Assembly: GCA_963402885.1 (NCBI GenBank)
Contig: OY727095.1
Span: forward strand, 34,973,001-35,037,000
Length of the DNA: 64,000 nucleotides
Direction of reading: 5' to 3'
Source of the DNA: Antedon bifida
Taxonomy: Eukaryota > Echinodermata > Crinoidea > Comatulida > Antedonidae
A model generated the notes under the pieces. That model saw nothing but the letters and a program-made list of their open reading frames with translations. It was not told where the DNA came from and ran no database searches. Shown in pieces: positions 34,601-48,700 of the stretch (position 1 is its first letter; the number at the start of each line of letters is the position of its first letter). A program made the position numbers and the translations under genes.

Positions 34601-35404
34601 ATTTTTTTCATTCATTTAAAAGTAACTTATTGATTTTCTTTTCCAGGCATTTTGAAGAGGTAACTTAATTGTAGACAGAGGATTGCTTAATTGATTGTTA
34701 GAGAAGGAGGTAATTGTTTTGTTAATTTACATTTACCAAAGTTGTTGACTTACCACTATTTGCTTTACCTTTGGTAGCCAATCTAGACAACAATGTCCAT
34801 TTTTAGACCTTGTCGTCTTGAAGAATTGGTTTGATAATGTCTAGCTGAAGTCTAGCAGAAAATAAACTGTTATATAGATAACACCCTGATAATCTAAAGT
34901 TAAAAATATCATTTTAGAATGAAGATGTCACAATATGATGACAGTGCAAATTGTACCACACTTACTAAAGTAGTAAAGTTGGAAGTATTCCAATTTATGT
35001 CAAAAATTAAAAATTTACGAACATCAAGATCCTATGATGATGCTACTTTTGAACTTATATGAATTAGAAATTTGGGACACACTTGAAGTACAATAAAAAT
35101 TAATAAAATCAAGGATTTATGAGGTTTTCCGACATGGTGATTAACCCATTTTTGTTCTTTTTTAGACACTTGTTGATAGGTACAGATGACTACCCTGAAT
35201 ATTGTCATTCATAAACTGATGACTTTGCATTTATTTTTAATTTATGATGAGCAATATTTGTTTAGCATTCCCTATAGTGTCAGCTTTGTAAATTGCTGAT
35301 TAGAAATTTTGGCATTTAGTACCAGTAGTATTTGAAATATTAGGCCTGTATTAAATAGGTGATATATTTCTCCATACCTTTTTTATTTATTACATGTTTC
35401 AACA
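31700..35404. other. Intergenic, no gene recognised
   Basis: AT-rich, with no exon-like block. A segment at about 32711-32815 starts TACAGTAAAACCTGTTTAAT and ends with a TATCCTCGTAGTAGAGGTG patch, and resembles the left end of repeat family F. Otherwise nothing was seen. Confidence 0.5.
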
Positions 35405-35560
35405 TACAGTATAAACCCCTCCATTGGGGCACCCCTATTCAGTGGACACCCCTATCAAGGAGACATCCCTAGGAGACGCCCCTATTAAGGAGAAACTTTG
35501 TTGGCTACTCTATTAACAGAAAAGGTGTAAAACATCAAGGAGTGGACCTGTTAAAAAAAG
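35405..35560. mobile_element. Repeat family F, partial copy
   Basis: The sequence starts TACAGTATAAACCCCTCCAT and carries several repeats of the theme GGACACCCCTATTAAGGAGA, as in the copy at 61601-61852. No clear right terminus was found. Confidence 0.6.
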
Positions 35561-38290
35561 CGAGAAGCAGAAAATTGTGGCAGCACATGATCGCCTACGT
35601 CCACAGATACGGCACCTAGAGAGAGAGAGACTTTAAAAAGTCTTAGCATCAGATACTTCACTCATCATTATTCAGCCTTCATTTTACAGATTTCCAAGAA
35701 TAAATCTTATGATGTAATAACAGTAGTACAATGTTTCAATTAGTTTGTCAATTAAACTGTCAGTCAATTAACACAACCTTGTTTGATTTGCCAATGTCGA
35801 CACTGCTATTCATTCTTGATCCACCTGTAAATTAATGAAACATGTTTTGTGTTTTGTTCCAACTTCCAACAGTTCAATTACATGCAATAAAACAGTTGAA
35901 TATCTTATTAAGTAAGATAAATGCAAGAGATTATGAATGATTGGTTTTACAGTTTTTTACAATGTTGACCTTTCTTCTACATTAATTTAAAACAAGGGCA
36001 TATGTATCAAAGCCCATGCAGTCACAAACTAAATATAATGGCAAATTTATCAATCATCCTTTTCAAAATAATTGATTTCAACTCGTATCCAGTGTATCTC
36101 TCATTTTATGTAATCTTCTTGATTTTGTATAAATTACTATAAACAATCTACACCAATAAATGTTTACACTTTTTACTGTTTTAATTAATAGTCAAATATA
36201 GAAATTTAGAACAATATTTATACTACTTCCGCAATGTAATCAATTAATTCCCACTGGTTTACCATTTTTGCATTCTACACTAAATATATATTGGTCCTTT
36301 CCTTTCTAGGAAATCCCTTAAAATTTAACTAATTTCAAGTTCAAAAGTTTAAAAATAAAGTATTAAGATAGTGAAGTTTGATTCAAATATTTTATATAGT
36401 ATAGTATGTCTATACTTCTCAATTGCTGTCACTCACAGACATCTCAAATACATTAAGAGTAACTGCCAGTCAAAAGTTTATGCTTTAAAAATGTCTTAGT
36501 GAAAGGAGGGCACCTGTGGAGACAGAATTCGTACCCATTAATATCTAACAGGCCACCTGCTCTCGCTCATTCCAATAAATTTCCTACCAATTAATTGACA
36601 CTTAAACATTATATGAAATGAAACCTTCAGAAATATATTTGAATTTCAAGAACTACAAAATGAATTTGATTTGGGTTGGCTTATTAAATTGCAAATTAGT
36701 TCTCTTAATTGGTTCAGAACAGATTTTGTTTTTAACTTCATGTTTGCCACGATATATTTACTCAAGTCGTTGGCGATGTCACAGATTTGAAACCAGAACC
36801 TTTCACTTTCCAATATTTTGATTACATTACTAGCTGATTATCTGCCAACACAAACATTAATTGGTGGGCTTGCAAGTGATTTTTTTTTCTAGATATTGGA
36901 TTGCCACAGGAAAATTTACAAATGGTAGCAACTCCATATTATTTGTTAATGTTTCGGCATGTTTATTCCTTCAATATGATAACGTAACATTTTAGTAGGA
37001 TTGAGTTTCATAAAATTGATCATTATTTAACTAACTATTCCACCTTTGACCAATCAAGTATATTTTCACTATTGTTTATTGCTTATTAACTAAACAACCT
37101 AAAATGGTAACAAAGAGGAGACTTATATTACAACAATTATGTTAAACAGTTGCCATTTTAAAATTAAAACAAAATAACTGTGACATGATCTATAAATAGA
37201 CTTTCACTACCAAACCTAGTATGATTTATGTTTGTAACTTATGATCAATGCTATATAAAAGTCAGAAGAGAGCTTACATGGACTTAAGTAAGAATTCCAC
37301 AATCTTAGCACTGAGGTAGCAATACAGTTTTAACCAGATGGAGAACCAATCTGGTTATTACGTCCCATTTGTAAACAGTAATTGTAGGAGTAGAAAAAAT
37401 GTGTTTGTAAAGTTTTCAAGAAACTGAATGACTTAGATAATGAATCATACTACCCTCAATATATATTCAAATTATATTCAAATTGATCTACTACTGTGAA
37501 GAAATTTGCCTTATTTTATACATATTCAGAATATTTCTATCCGTATTATTAATTAAGCGGTACATACGACAAGTATTTAGTCATAGTTTCTTGGTGAACA
37601 TATCTGTATGACATTCACTGATAAACATCTTGATGTGTGTGTGTCATCCAGTAACAAAAGGTGCTATCCAATCTGTGAAGGTCAACAGGAAGTACATCAT
37701 CTAAGGTCTAGTTTGCGTTAAACGCAGCTTGCAAGATCAGCTGGATGCTGATGAACTTGAACACCTCCGTTAATTGGGGAAGAAGAGCAATGATGTATCA
37801 AGATCTTTGAGTTTAATCGGATGAGACATCGTGTCATCTTCATAACTTTTTTCATGCTGGTCTCAATTATGTTTATTATAAAAAGTTTGTTTACAATTAT
37901 CACTTTTTTACAGGTGGATAAACAATTTTTTTTAAACCTTACTGTAGTTTTAAATTCATGGACCCATAATGATTGGCAAACAATTATAGCTACTTCATAT
38001 CATATAATTATTAGGTATGCTAAATAAATTAAGTTTACTGTAATTAATCTATAAACCAACATAAGCATTAAAATACACATTTTGTCTTTTTATAGAATTA
38101 TATTTTGTTACTAATTAAGTTAATTATGGCTTGTTTTCTTGGCTTATTTTATACATTTTTATCTTATAATTACCTTTTTAAAAAACATGAACATACATAT
38201 TTTTTTAAATTCAAATCCAACACACATACACACTTTCTTAAACTGGATTTTAAGTTTGTGGTATTCTACTAGTGTAGGATTGCTCATGCT
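35561..38290. other. Intergenic, no gene recognised
   Basis: AT-rich stretch with small chance open frames and a short GAGAGAGAGA run near 35618. No repeats or exons could be supported. Confidence 0.5.
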
Positions 38291-38300
38291 CCAGTAAATA

Positions 38301-38432
38301 GGCGGGATCAATAAACCAGACAGACCAATCAGAGGCTAGTGATGATTGGCCAATTAGCTGTTTAGCTTGAGGGAGGGAGACTTTCCATTTACAAGTCATG
38401 CATTGAGTATTGGAACAGTACGAGCTATATAG
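38301..38432 (+). promoter_or_regulatory. Candidate core promoter of the Ig-domain gene
   Basis: GGCGGGA (38301), CCAAT (38335-38339), an ATTGGCCAAT element with CCAAT in both orientations (38345-38354) and TATATAG (38426-38432) occur in the usual order and spacing. They lie about 1.35 kb upstream of the signal-peptide ATG on the same strand. A possible 5' UTR exon runs from about 38455 to the donor CAG|GTAAAA at 38853, with an in-frame TAA at 38776-38778. The promoter is inferred from motifs only. Confidence 0.4.
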
Positions 38433-38980
38433 ATTGAATTGTTGACAATCATTGAAGTGTATACACTCTGTTGTTCATTGTTGTTCTTTCTTTCCTGTGT
38501 TCAGAAGCACATGCCCCAGGTTAGGTTTAACAGTAGAAAAATAGCCAAAAACACTGTTGTGTATTCTGTTTGATAAATACAGGGCTAAAACTGATTCTCT
38601 TACTTGGATAGTAGAACTCGGCAAGTACAGGACACTGGTGGTACCAATTGCTCAAGGAAAGTGTAGAATATTGGAGATATTCATTAGAAGACAGTTTATG
38701 ACAGTTATACTGTTGTTGTAATTACAGTTCGAACGGTCTATTAGATTGTTTCTACATCACTGGATATTAAATGTTTAACGGAATATTATTTTAAAAGGTG
38801 CTGACAACATTTTGATAGGAAATATATATCTTTTTCTACAGAAATCTTTACAGGTAAAATGCATATTACGGGGTTTTTGATCAAACTAAATATTTATTTT
38901 AGTTCAGTCTTAATTTCCTAATACGGACACTAGCACTCATTCATCATTTTATTATAGTAGTACAGTACAGTATATATATA

Positions 38981-39046
38981 ACGGTTAGGACATCTGCATA
39001 TCAAGCAGAAGGTCCGGGTTCGAATCTCGGTTGGGGGCTACTTTTT
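38981..39046 (+). pseudogene. Decayed tRNA-like sequence with box B and T-run
   Basis: The anticodon arm is intact (TCTGC, loop ATATCAA, GCAGA at 38993-39009; the loop would give anticodon ATC). The T arm is intact (CCGGG, loop TTCGAAT, CTCGG at 39014-39030), and TTTTT at 39042-39046 could end Pol III transcription. The D arm is only partly present (ACGGTTAGGAC), and the 5' acceptor strand is replaced by a TA run, so TTGGGGG on the 3' side has no partner. It is a tRNA pseudogene or a SINE head within the first intron of the Ig-domain gene. Confidence 0.7.
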
Positions 39047-39784
39047 CTCATTCTCACAGATTTCCTCATCTTATCGTTTCAAATTAATTAATTAAATTTC
39101 AGTATATCACTGGCCGGTTTAGAATTAATGTTAATATGTTTATATATATTTGCATATTAGTTATGTTATTTTAGGTGTCATAATAAAATATAAGATAAAC
39201 GTCATGCTGCAAGATGTTATTGTTCCAAACAGCCCTAGGCTAGATGAGTTTAACAAGGGTTCCCCTTATTTAAACCCCATCACTAACACGCTAAAGGCTT
39301 AGTGTTAAGTGTGTCAATGCCTTCATACGATCACACTGAGAAGTAAATTGAGGTCGTGCAAATTATTTAAACGAAATTGGTGACAACTTTAAAAGTGAAA
39401 ACTTAAATTACCTCAAGAATTTCATTAAAATTGTTTTGAGCGATTATTGTGTCTCGCTATCTTCCTTTTTATGGTGCTGTAACCATGAATACATTACTGA
39501 CTAGTTTCTCAATTGTGTCTAAATCTCAGTTTGTTTTTAAATATCTGTATGAAAAAATAATTTGGTCATATTTGTAAAGACCACAGTCACTGGTGTTTAA
39601 AATCGGTTAGATTAAGTGGACAATAGAAGGACTTAATGGATTTTCCCCTTTTCAACTCAATTGTTTGAAAGCATACTTTTTTTTTTAATTGCGTTATATA
39701 TTTCATTAATATTAGCTGTAATATTTATTAGTTACAAACTATTTTATGCTAAATTTGTTATAATTTCAGAAATACGTTTTTAAG

Positions 39785-42700
39785 ATGATCGAGGGAAGCA
39801 GGCGACAGCGAGGATTCTTGGTGTGTTGTGCTCTATTATATATTACAATATTAAAATCTGAAGTTAAAGCAGAATCAGGAGGTAAGGTTGTTCTTTAATT
39901 ATTCTCAGTTCCCCATATTTTTTATTATAATAGTAATTTTCATAAGATTCAAAGTCATTTATCTCATTTTGGCCTGCTACTTAATAAGTTGCTAGATTTG
40001 ATTGATGTTTTAATATATTTATATTAAAAATCCTCTTGACATCAGGACCATTTGGTCGGTCCTCATCTTATTAACATCATCAAAACCACATTACCCTTCA
40101 GGTTATTCCAATTAAATGCTGACTCAAGTATTTTGTCTACTTAATCAAAGTCCTTGTAAAAACCAACTTTAATAAACAAAACACGTTTTAATGTTGTAAC
40201 ATTACTAGTTAACATCCGGTGAATTTTATAAGCTGTTGGTAATAATCAATATTGGTAATATACAGTAGTATCTATATATCAATGTACTTAAATACTTACC
40301 TCATATTTGATTACTAAATTACTATTAATTACACATGATATAATACGGTATTTAAAAAAAAATGTTTTAAAATAAAAAGTTAAAAACCTTTGTTATGATA
40401 AATAAAGAGTCTATTTTTCTTTATTATATTACTATATCAGAAGCTTATTAACTTATCGGTAATATAGTATAACACTTATTAACTTTAGTATCTATAACAT
40501 TAAAAAAACTTTTTTTATGATTGTCATAAAGAGTCTATTTTCTTTATTATATTACTATTTAACAGACGCATTATTAACTTGAGTTTGTTTTCAAAATCAT
40601 CAAACCAAGTTTGTTTTGTGTTTTTTATCCTTATCCCTTGCTGATTATCCCGCGGAAAACCAATCTACGGTGAAGAGTTTCCTGTAAGATTATTGAAATT
40701 GAATTGTCGCAATAAATTGACAAATACTTCAGTTGTATAGTCTATAATATTGCTCTTATTATGTTGCCCTTATTTTATAATCTTGTATTTTCTATTAGTA
40801 GGAAGTGTGTACTTCCAATATACTTGTTATAGCCCTTGTTAATAAAGTTAATGCGTATTAGTGCAATAGGGAAAAGGACCATAGGCTAATATTCCCATTC
40901 AACTATTTTTGAGACAGAAAAAGAAATTGTAGAATACAATTACAACATGCATTTTTTCCCATTTTTCGTTGATAGATAATGATTGTAATTGGTGTGGTTT
41001 TTAAAAAAACATTTTTGTAACCCCTATATATGTGACTAAATTAATTGAATGTTAAGAAAGATGAGAAAAGGCTCATATTACAGTTTTGAATTAGTACCCT
41101 AACCGTAACAATTTATTTAAAAAATAAATAAACAGCAGGTGAAAGAAATTAGTGGTTTTAAGTATGTTATTTATTAAATTACCTGTTTCCAAGAAAGATA
41201 TCTTTTTCGCTGTGTCACTCCCTTTAAGTTAGAGGTTATGCATTCTCCATTTTACATTCAAAATCAGGAGTTTCCTTTTGAAATTAGCTTAGTGTTATGC
41301 ATAATTTGCAAAATTAAAATAAATATTTATTTTTTATAACTTGTATCTTTACCAACCTACTGTATTCACAATATCTATTTACAGTAGGACCTCTTAAAAT
41401 TATCTTTTTTTCTAAATTCAAAAAAAGGAAATTCTAACATAATCTTTACCGTAATTTAAGTACCGTAGTTAGTAATCAAAAAGCTGTTATCAATAGTTCA
41501 ATTAGATTTTACTTCTTGATATATACCTCACAGCATGCTTCCTTTCGTTAAACAATTGAAGTAGGCGGGTTGTGCGTCTGACCTGAAAGATTTAAACAGA
41601 CACCGCAGGGCTAAAGTAATTAAAAATTTAAACACCTTAATATTAGTTTGTCATAGAAAGAATAAATCTATGTTTACAGGCATTTTTACAATTAAGATAA
41701 GGATCTATGACTAATCAGTCATATTACGAAATATTTCTAAAATAAATTTGCTTTATTGATATAAAATCAGAATTATTCGCCTACACAATGGTTTCTTTGT
41801 AGTGACAGAATTTCCTCCGTATACAACCTTGCGTTTATCTTTTTTCGGAAATGTACAAACGCATTTGATGAAATTTGATTTGTGTAATTGTAACTCCAAT
41901 AGTATTTATTGAAGTTATGTCAATATCTAAATCGTCCATTTGCCTGGGGGATGTCTATTGACTGCAAAAGTTTACCTTTTTAAGCCTTAGTAAAAGAATT
42001 TGGGGGTTTCACTCTTTGATGTCATTTGAATAGTTATAACACTCAGAAATATCAAGTTTCTTTAGATTAGAAATCCTACATCTTTCAAGTACCTGTTCTT
42101 TATAGTTAACTATAAATATTTGCTGGAGGCTGTATTAAAGGATTTCAAATGAAAATGTTAATTTGTGTTAATATTATATTAAAACGAGCTCCGATTTTTT
42201 TTTGCAATGAAATCATTAAGAAAATGTCACTAAACAAATTGTTTAGTAACAGTTTAGTGTTTTATAATGAATTCTATTTAAATAAGATATGTGGAATCAT
42301 GATATTTATTTACAGTAGTGTAAATATATTTATTGTTTTTTACACAGTAAGTAGTAATGTATTGCATAGCTGTGGTATACCTGTAATGTAGGCCTACAAT
42401 CATTTTATTTTACATATCAATTAAAGTGTAAAGTTTATTTACCTTGATAGTACATAATATCTTTCCTCAAACTATTATTAAAAATGCTTGTTTGAGCCTA
42501 ATATTGCTAAATTGAATTAATTTCAAGATGTTAATGCATTCATGCAGCTCATATTACTATTGGAACTTTTCAAATAAACTAAATTTTCAAAAACGTTTCC
42601 ACATCATAAAATTCTGACAGGCACTGTTACAACGACGTCCAATGATATTAGTATGTCACTCAGAACCCGAATCATACGCCATGTATTTCACATCAATGGA

Positions 42701-45700
42701 ATCCTTTTTACCGTCTGGTCAAGCGTACGATGCCTTGTATTAAGCCTTGGTGCTTTGGCAGATGTTACGGTCTAAGCGTACGTACTTTAAGCATCGGTAT
42801 TCTTCAACTTGTGTTGGTTGTACGTTTTAGAATTGATCCTGATATTGATACGGTAGCACTTGTGTTACGAACAAAGAGGCGCACAATTTGCCTTGTGGTG
42901 GTGGAGCCTCAACATTACAACCTTATTTCTGTTTAGGATTTAAACATCCCTATGGAGTTCTAGCAAAACAGTCTATATAAATATATTAAAGGAAGATTTG
43001 TTTCTGGAATCTCTAATAAAAATATTGGTTGCTATAATACTTCCTCTCCCATAATATAGAGATATTGCCCATAATAACACTTTGTAGTATTCATTGATCT
43101 GTACTAGATCGCTCCAAAACTTTTTTAAAACTTTGTGGTAATAGTTCTACACAAGTCTATTGAATATTGTCAAGAATAATCAACAAATTCCACACTGAGA
43201 CCTGAATATGAGTATAATAACTGTACATTATGCAGAATGTATTGTGTCTGAGAACAACAGATTACATCATCGTTTGTGCTTATACATTTTCAATGTTCAT
43301 TTGTATACCAATGGATGAGGATAGCTTTACAATGCAATAGTTGTCCTAGCTCAGACCACAATATCAAATTCTCGATATGCTTCTCTATTATTATATTAAA
43401 GCTTTACCTCTGCCAAATCAAATACAGTGTAGAAACTGGGCAAAGCATATTTTGGTAAAAATACAGCAAAATCAATTAAGCAAATGTTGATGTAGTTGAA
43501 GGTCATTTTATCTAGTTGTCAATTATGATATTGAATTGTTTAACGTTTTGTTGGAATGTTACATTTCATTATCTCAAGCTTAAAATGGTTGTAAAGTGTT
43601 AACATTTCCACACAGTAGAGTGGTGTCACAATAAATGGCGAGACTTCAATAATTTGTTTTATGCTAAGTTATGCCTAGGGCTAGGAACCGTAGTTGCAAA
43701 AATCAATTTACACTGAAACATGTGTACATTTCTCAAAATATTTCAAAAATAAATTCTATTAGTATTATGGTTATTTATATAATTTTTTCTACCAGATGTA
43801 CATTTCTTGGAAAATTATAAGATTTAAGTAGTACAAATGTACTTTTATGTTTTTACAAGTGATTATACTGTGCTTGTTTGGTTCCAATATCCATCTTTTC
43901 TCGTCATAACTGCACAGCACAAATGATATAATTTAGAATGACAGGGTCATTCGGTCCAGTTTCAACTGTCATGTATTCAATTTGCTTTGAGTTAGTCGGG
44001 AATTACTTGCAATAGATTGATTTCTTTAATGTTGTTTTTCATCAGTCAATCTAAGTTTCTTGTTTGTAGTTCATCGCTGAAGGTGTTCTGCGTAATTTTT
44101 TCCAGCGTGATCACCCGATCACCGTAATTCTCACTACCAACATCCCCTACTGTCTGAATGTTAAGAGTGCTTTGACCCCTAACATATACATCAATTCTCA
44201 TTATGGGTTTTCGCATCAAGTACCATATCATATTTATTAAATCACTTCAAATTACATTGCATTAATGATGTCTAAATTAGTATTTCTAATTCAATTGAGA
44301 ATTCTCACATTAATGCTAATACTTAAATTGTTATGATGAATTCTGATGACATAACTGTTAATAATGGCACTGTTAAAAATTAATAATTAACCTTTTTTTA
44401 TTCCTTTATAGGTTGTGCATTTGGAGGATCAGAGGGATTGGTTTCCCATCAAAAACTGTCAGTGTGTTCTGGAACCTGGCAGGGACATATAAAGAAAGCC
44501 AACAACATTTGTGCAATCGGTTGGAGCGTGTGTTCTCACGAAGACGCCAACCTTCTTAAATCAATCAGTTGGGAAGATGCCATGACGATAGATGGTTGCT
44601 TCGCATTCAACGCTGCACAAGATGGCGGTGGTTGTCGACCGTGTGAAACAAACCTAGAACAAGTAAGATGAAACCCATTTTCACACTTTCTTTCATTGAT
44701 CTATAGCCTCTACCCAATAACGTGTTTACTCAAATTACGACGGGACCGTTTTAGATGTCAAAGTTATTGATCAAAAGGCGATCAATAGGCGGTAGTTGTT
44801 ATGATATTTTGATCTGGTTACAAAATTAACACATTAGTTTGTGTAATAAAAACAACTATAACCATTATTTTAAACTAGACAAATATATTTTAGATATTTA
44901 GATAATTTTTTAAGTTAAAGTTAAAATATTTGATCCACTAATTTAATTTGCGAAAAACTGCGAAAAAAAAATCAACCCAATAGTATACATTTTTACAAAG
45001 ACAACATAATACTATGCATTATAAATACATTAATTTACTAAACATAGTTCTCAATAACCTGTCAACTAGGTAGAAACTTAGGTACACTCTTAACAACAGT
45101 ATAAAAGGAATGTAATTGTGTATTAAAGTATCTTATCTCTAATCTTAACTATGTCTATTGCAAAAGACTTTTCAATACGAATCTTATCTTATCCCGTATC
45201 TAATATCTCTTTACACACTGTGTTAACCAACTGTTTGTTTGAACGGTTTGATGTTGTAGAAAGCAAACAGCTTTGTGGCGACTGTTCCTACTCTACCACA
45301 TCCCTGTGGAACAAACAAATCGTGTTTGTGCTTTAGTGGTATGTCATCAGAAATAGGGACAACAACAAACTAATATGGCAAGTGTGTAAACATGCTTTGG
45401 AATTTATCGTTTAAAGAGGATTTGTCAATTTAACACTGAATTTTTTATGTGTCTATTTGTTGGTAGCATATTCAAGAAGGACAAATTGGAAGATTGAATA
45501 ATCAACAATTTCAATTATATTTTTTGTTATGATTGTGTTGGGTAAATGCGGCATTATAAAGAAAATAGTTAAAAATAGAATTTTACTGCCATTTACATAA
45601 CAAAATTGCATTATTGCATGGTGGTCTACGAAATTAATGAATTTAGTTTCAGAATTACTTCTTTAAATGTGTGCTTTTAATCACCAAATTAACATTCTTT

Positions 45701-48700
45701 TCACATCAAGCAATCTATTTTTAGCAACCACACACTGATTTCTATTATTTGGATAAACACCCAAGTCAGTTATTTATTTTTTATATTCATTGCTCCCTGT
45801 CTCATTTATAACCGTTATTAGCCCATAAGCGTCATTTTAATCATTCTAATTTAAGTGCAACTATACTCATCAGGGCTAATTTTAGCAATTTCACACTAGT
45901 ACCCAGCCTTCCCTTTTCACCCTGCTCTGCTAGGATGCTTGCCCTTAGGGTTAGGCTTGCAAAGATAAGGATACGCACAGCTGTGATCATAGAGTATATG
46001 CTGTGATGCAGGCTACGATGCGTGCCTAACCTAGTCATGATTGAGCATAGTGCTAAAAAAATATAACTGGCTCAGGTATCAAACAACATTATTAGGCACT
46101 TCTGAAAACATTTGAAGAATGTTGTTCCGTCGCTACGTTCTGTAACACACCTGTAAGATGTTTTTATGGATCGTTTGTAGATCTTTAATTAAAATTTTAT
46201 TTTTTTAAAAGTGTTATGACCAATTGCTAATTGCCGGATTAAGCTTTGTACTTGTGTGATTAAGAGTTGGGGTTCCATGGGTAGTACTGCAGGTGATATT
46301 ATGTTTTTACCCCAGTGATATTACACCATATACTATACCTATACTTATCAAGGTATATTCTAATTCAACAAATGTACCATTTTACATACAATACATATAG
46401 ATAAATAATAGTTTCAACATATTATTTGCACACTGCAAATACTGTTTCATGAAGGTGGTAAAAATCCTGATGATTAAAGCACCTAGATAGGCTCTGGCTG
46501 AGTAAAGAATAATGTGAATTGTACTTCATAGGAAGAAACTTTTCGCATTGTTAATTTATGCAACCATGTGACTATAGTGGCGTAGATTTTTTTTTATATA
46601 TATATCTATATATATATTTAAAAAAATCTATATATATATATATACTGTTGTTGTTTATTATTTGTTATTGAGCTATGGAGAATTACTTTTTTTTTCCGAA
46701 ATAAAAGATGAATGAATGAATATTTTTTATTTGGCTACAATGCATAAAATAATACTTGTATATGTCATTGTTTACATGTGTCTCTATCTTATTTCCGTAC
46801 AGTCAATGAACTTAACCACATTACCATCTGTTTACAAATCACTGTACTGTTTTTTTGATTGCTACCAATAAATAGACTACAGGTACTAATGTTTACAATT
46901 GTTTTATAGCAGCCAATAAATAACCCAAGTGGTAATGTTTAGAATGAACAATTAGTGGTTTTGACATTATTGTAATGATTGTAGGAAGTTAGGTAATTTT
47001 AATCTATAGGCCATGTTTCAATACTTCCTGTGTAGACAACTACACACAGATGAAAAGCACTCTCATCAGTTGTATCTATTAACATAATTTTAGAGAGTGA
47101 GTTTAATTCTATATAATGATATGTAATATGCCCACAAATTACATCAGTATCTATTAACATAATTTCAGGGGTTTTTCTTTTAATGATGAATACACAAATA
47201 TAAAACACTTACATAAAGTTAAATTGCCCACCAGTAAATTAAAATACACTAGTACCATTTAAAATGAATTGATTAATCTCCTGAACCACAGTTAATATAT
47301 TACATGGTTTAAGTTTCAAAGTTCTATTCAATATCACTAAATAAAATCTTATTTTTTCATGACAATACTCAAAAATGTAAAATTACTTTCAAAAAGCCTA
47401 ATCATCTGACCCCAATATCTTCCAACTGTGTCTGATACTACTTAATTAGAAACATTAATTGGTACTTTCCGCTGGAGTGGTGGTATTGCCTTCATTGAAC
47501 CACCCCTGCAAAGGGATGAAATAGGACTTGCTGTATAGAGTTGGACAGGACAGTAAACTAGTTAATAGACACCAGCTGATAGTACCATTCATAGACTTTC
47601 ATAGTTTTGTCATAAATACTCCAAGTTGTTTATGAGTTTGGGCTTATTTGTATCATTGTACTTAAACTCCAGGTTTTATTTTAAAAGTATTTACTGTTTA
47701 AATTGTGTAATCAGGGCCGTAGCCACCCATTTCCCAGCACAGATCATCATATTTTACATTAATAATTATATTTAAAGCATCTTTGCCTCTTCTGTTTTTA
47801 ACTGCTCACTTTGTCATCATAGTGAAGTTGTGGACTGTTTACTTAAACACTGCAAATTAGTAACTTGTTGAATCAGAAAAATATAGGTGATATACTTATT
47901 GAACAGTTGATCTCCCAAGGTGTGTAACCATAAAGGAAAGTCAATAATCCCTTAATTAATGACTTAATAGGTCTTGAAAATTGATTAATCTGTACCACTT
48001 GGAGTGCCACGGAAACAAAACATAAACATGAGACTTTACTTCCAGCGGAATTCATCGTTGTCTATGCATCATTTAACACATAATTATACCCCCGATAATT
48101 TGATAAACGACTTGTAAGTTAAAGTGATACAAAATTACATTTACGCCCAACTGTGTACACAAATTAAAAAACCTAAGACTGTCGTCTGTCTGGCTAAGCT
48201 AACTTCCAAAAACTTTCGGTTTTGTTAAATTTTACAGCATAAAATTGTTTGCGTCGTCCAAAAAAAAAATATTGGTGACATTTAAATTTTATTTTTTGTG
48301 ATTAGTTATTTAGGTTGTTTGTGGACAGGATGCTTTATGCGACAGAATTATTTATTTTAAAGTGCTTTAGTCTGCTGTATGTCTTGAAATATTTCCATTT
48401 GTTTTCTTCTTGCTTTCAACGCAATAATATGTGCTGACTCCTTTGTAAATACCAATGCCATTAGCTACTTAATTTAAGTGTGAATTTGTCTAGGAAATCA
48501 GTGTTAAAGTGTGATACAGCATTTAGCTATTAACACACATTTTTGTATGCGACATTGTTCTTGTAAACTTTTATGTTTATCAGAAATGATTTTGTCAGCA
48601 AGCAATATTTATTTAAACAACTATTTATTGAAGATTTCTCTTGTAGGGTCATAATTAGGATTTTATAAGTGAATGGAAAATAAATGGTGATTTGCACTCT

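Noticed and set aside
42149-42391. 80-codon open frame rich in I, F, N and K
   Set aside because: Composition is what AT-rich non-coding DNA gives by chance; it lies within an intron and has no recognisable domain.
44046-44231. Short - strand open frame containing RIDVYVRGQSTLNIQ
   Set aside because: It looks superficially protein-like but is short, lacks splice sites, and lies antisense just ahead of a real exon of the Ig-domain gene.
45841-46038. Short - strand open frame of about 65 codons
   Set aside because: No supporting splice sites, promoter or recognisable motif; chance length in non-coding DNA.
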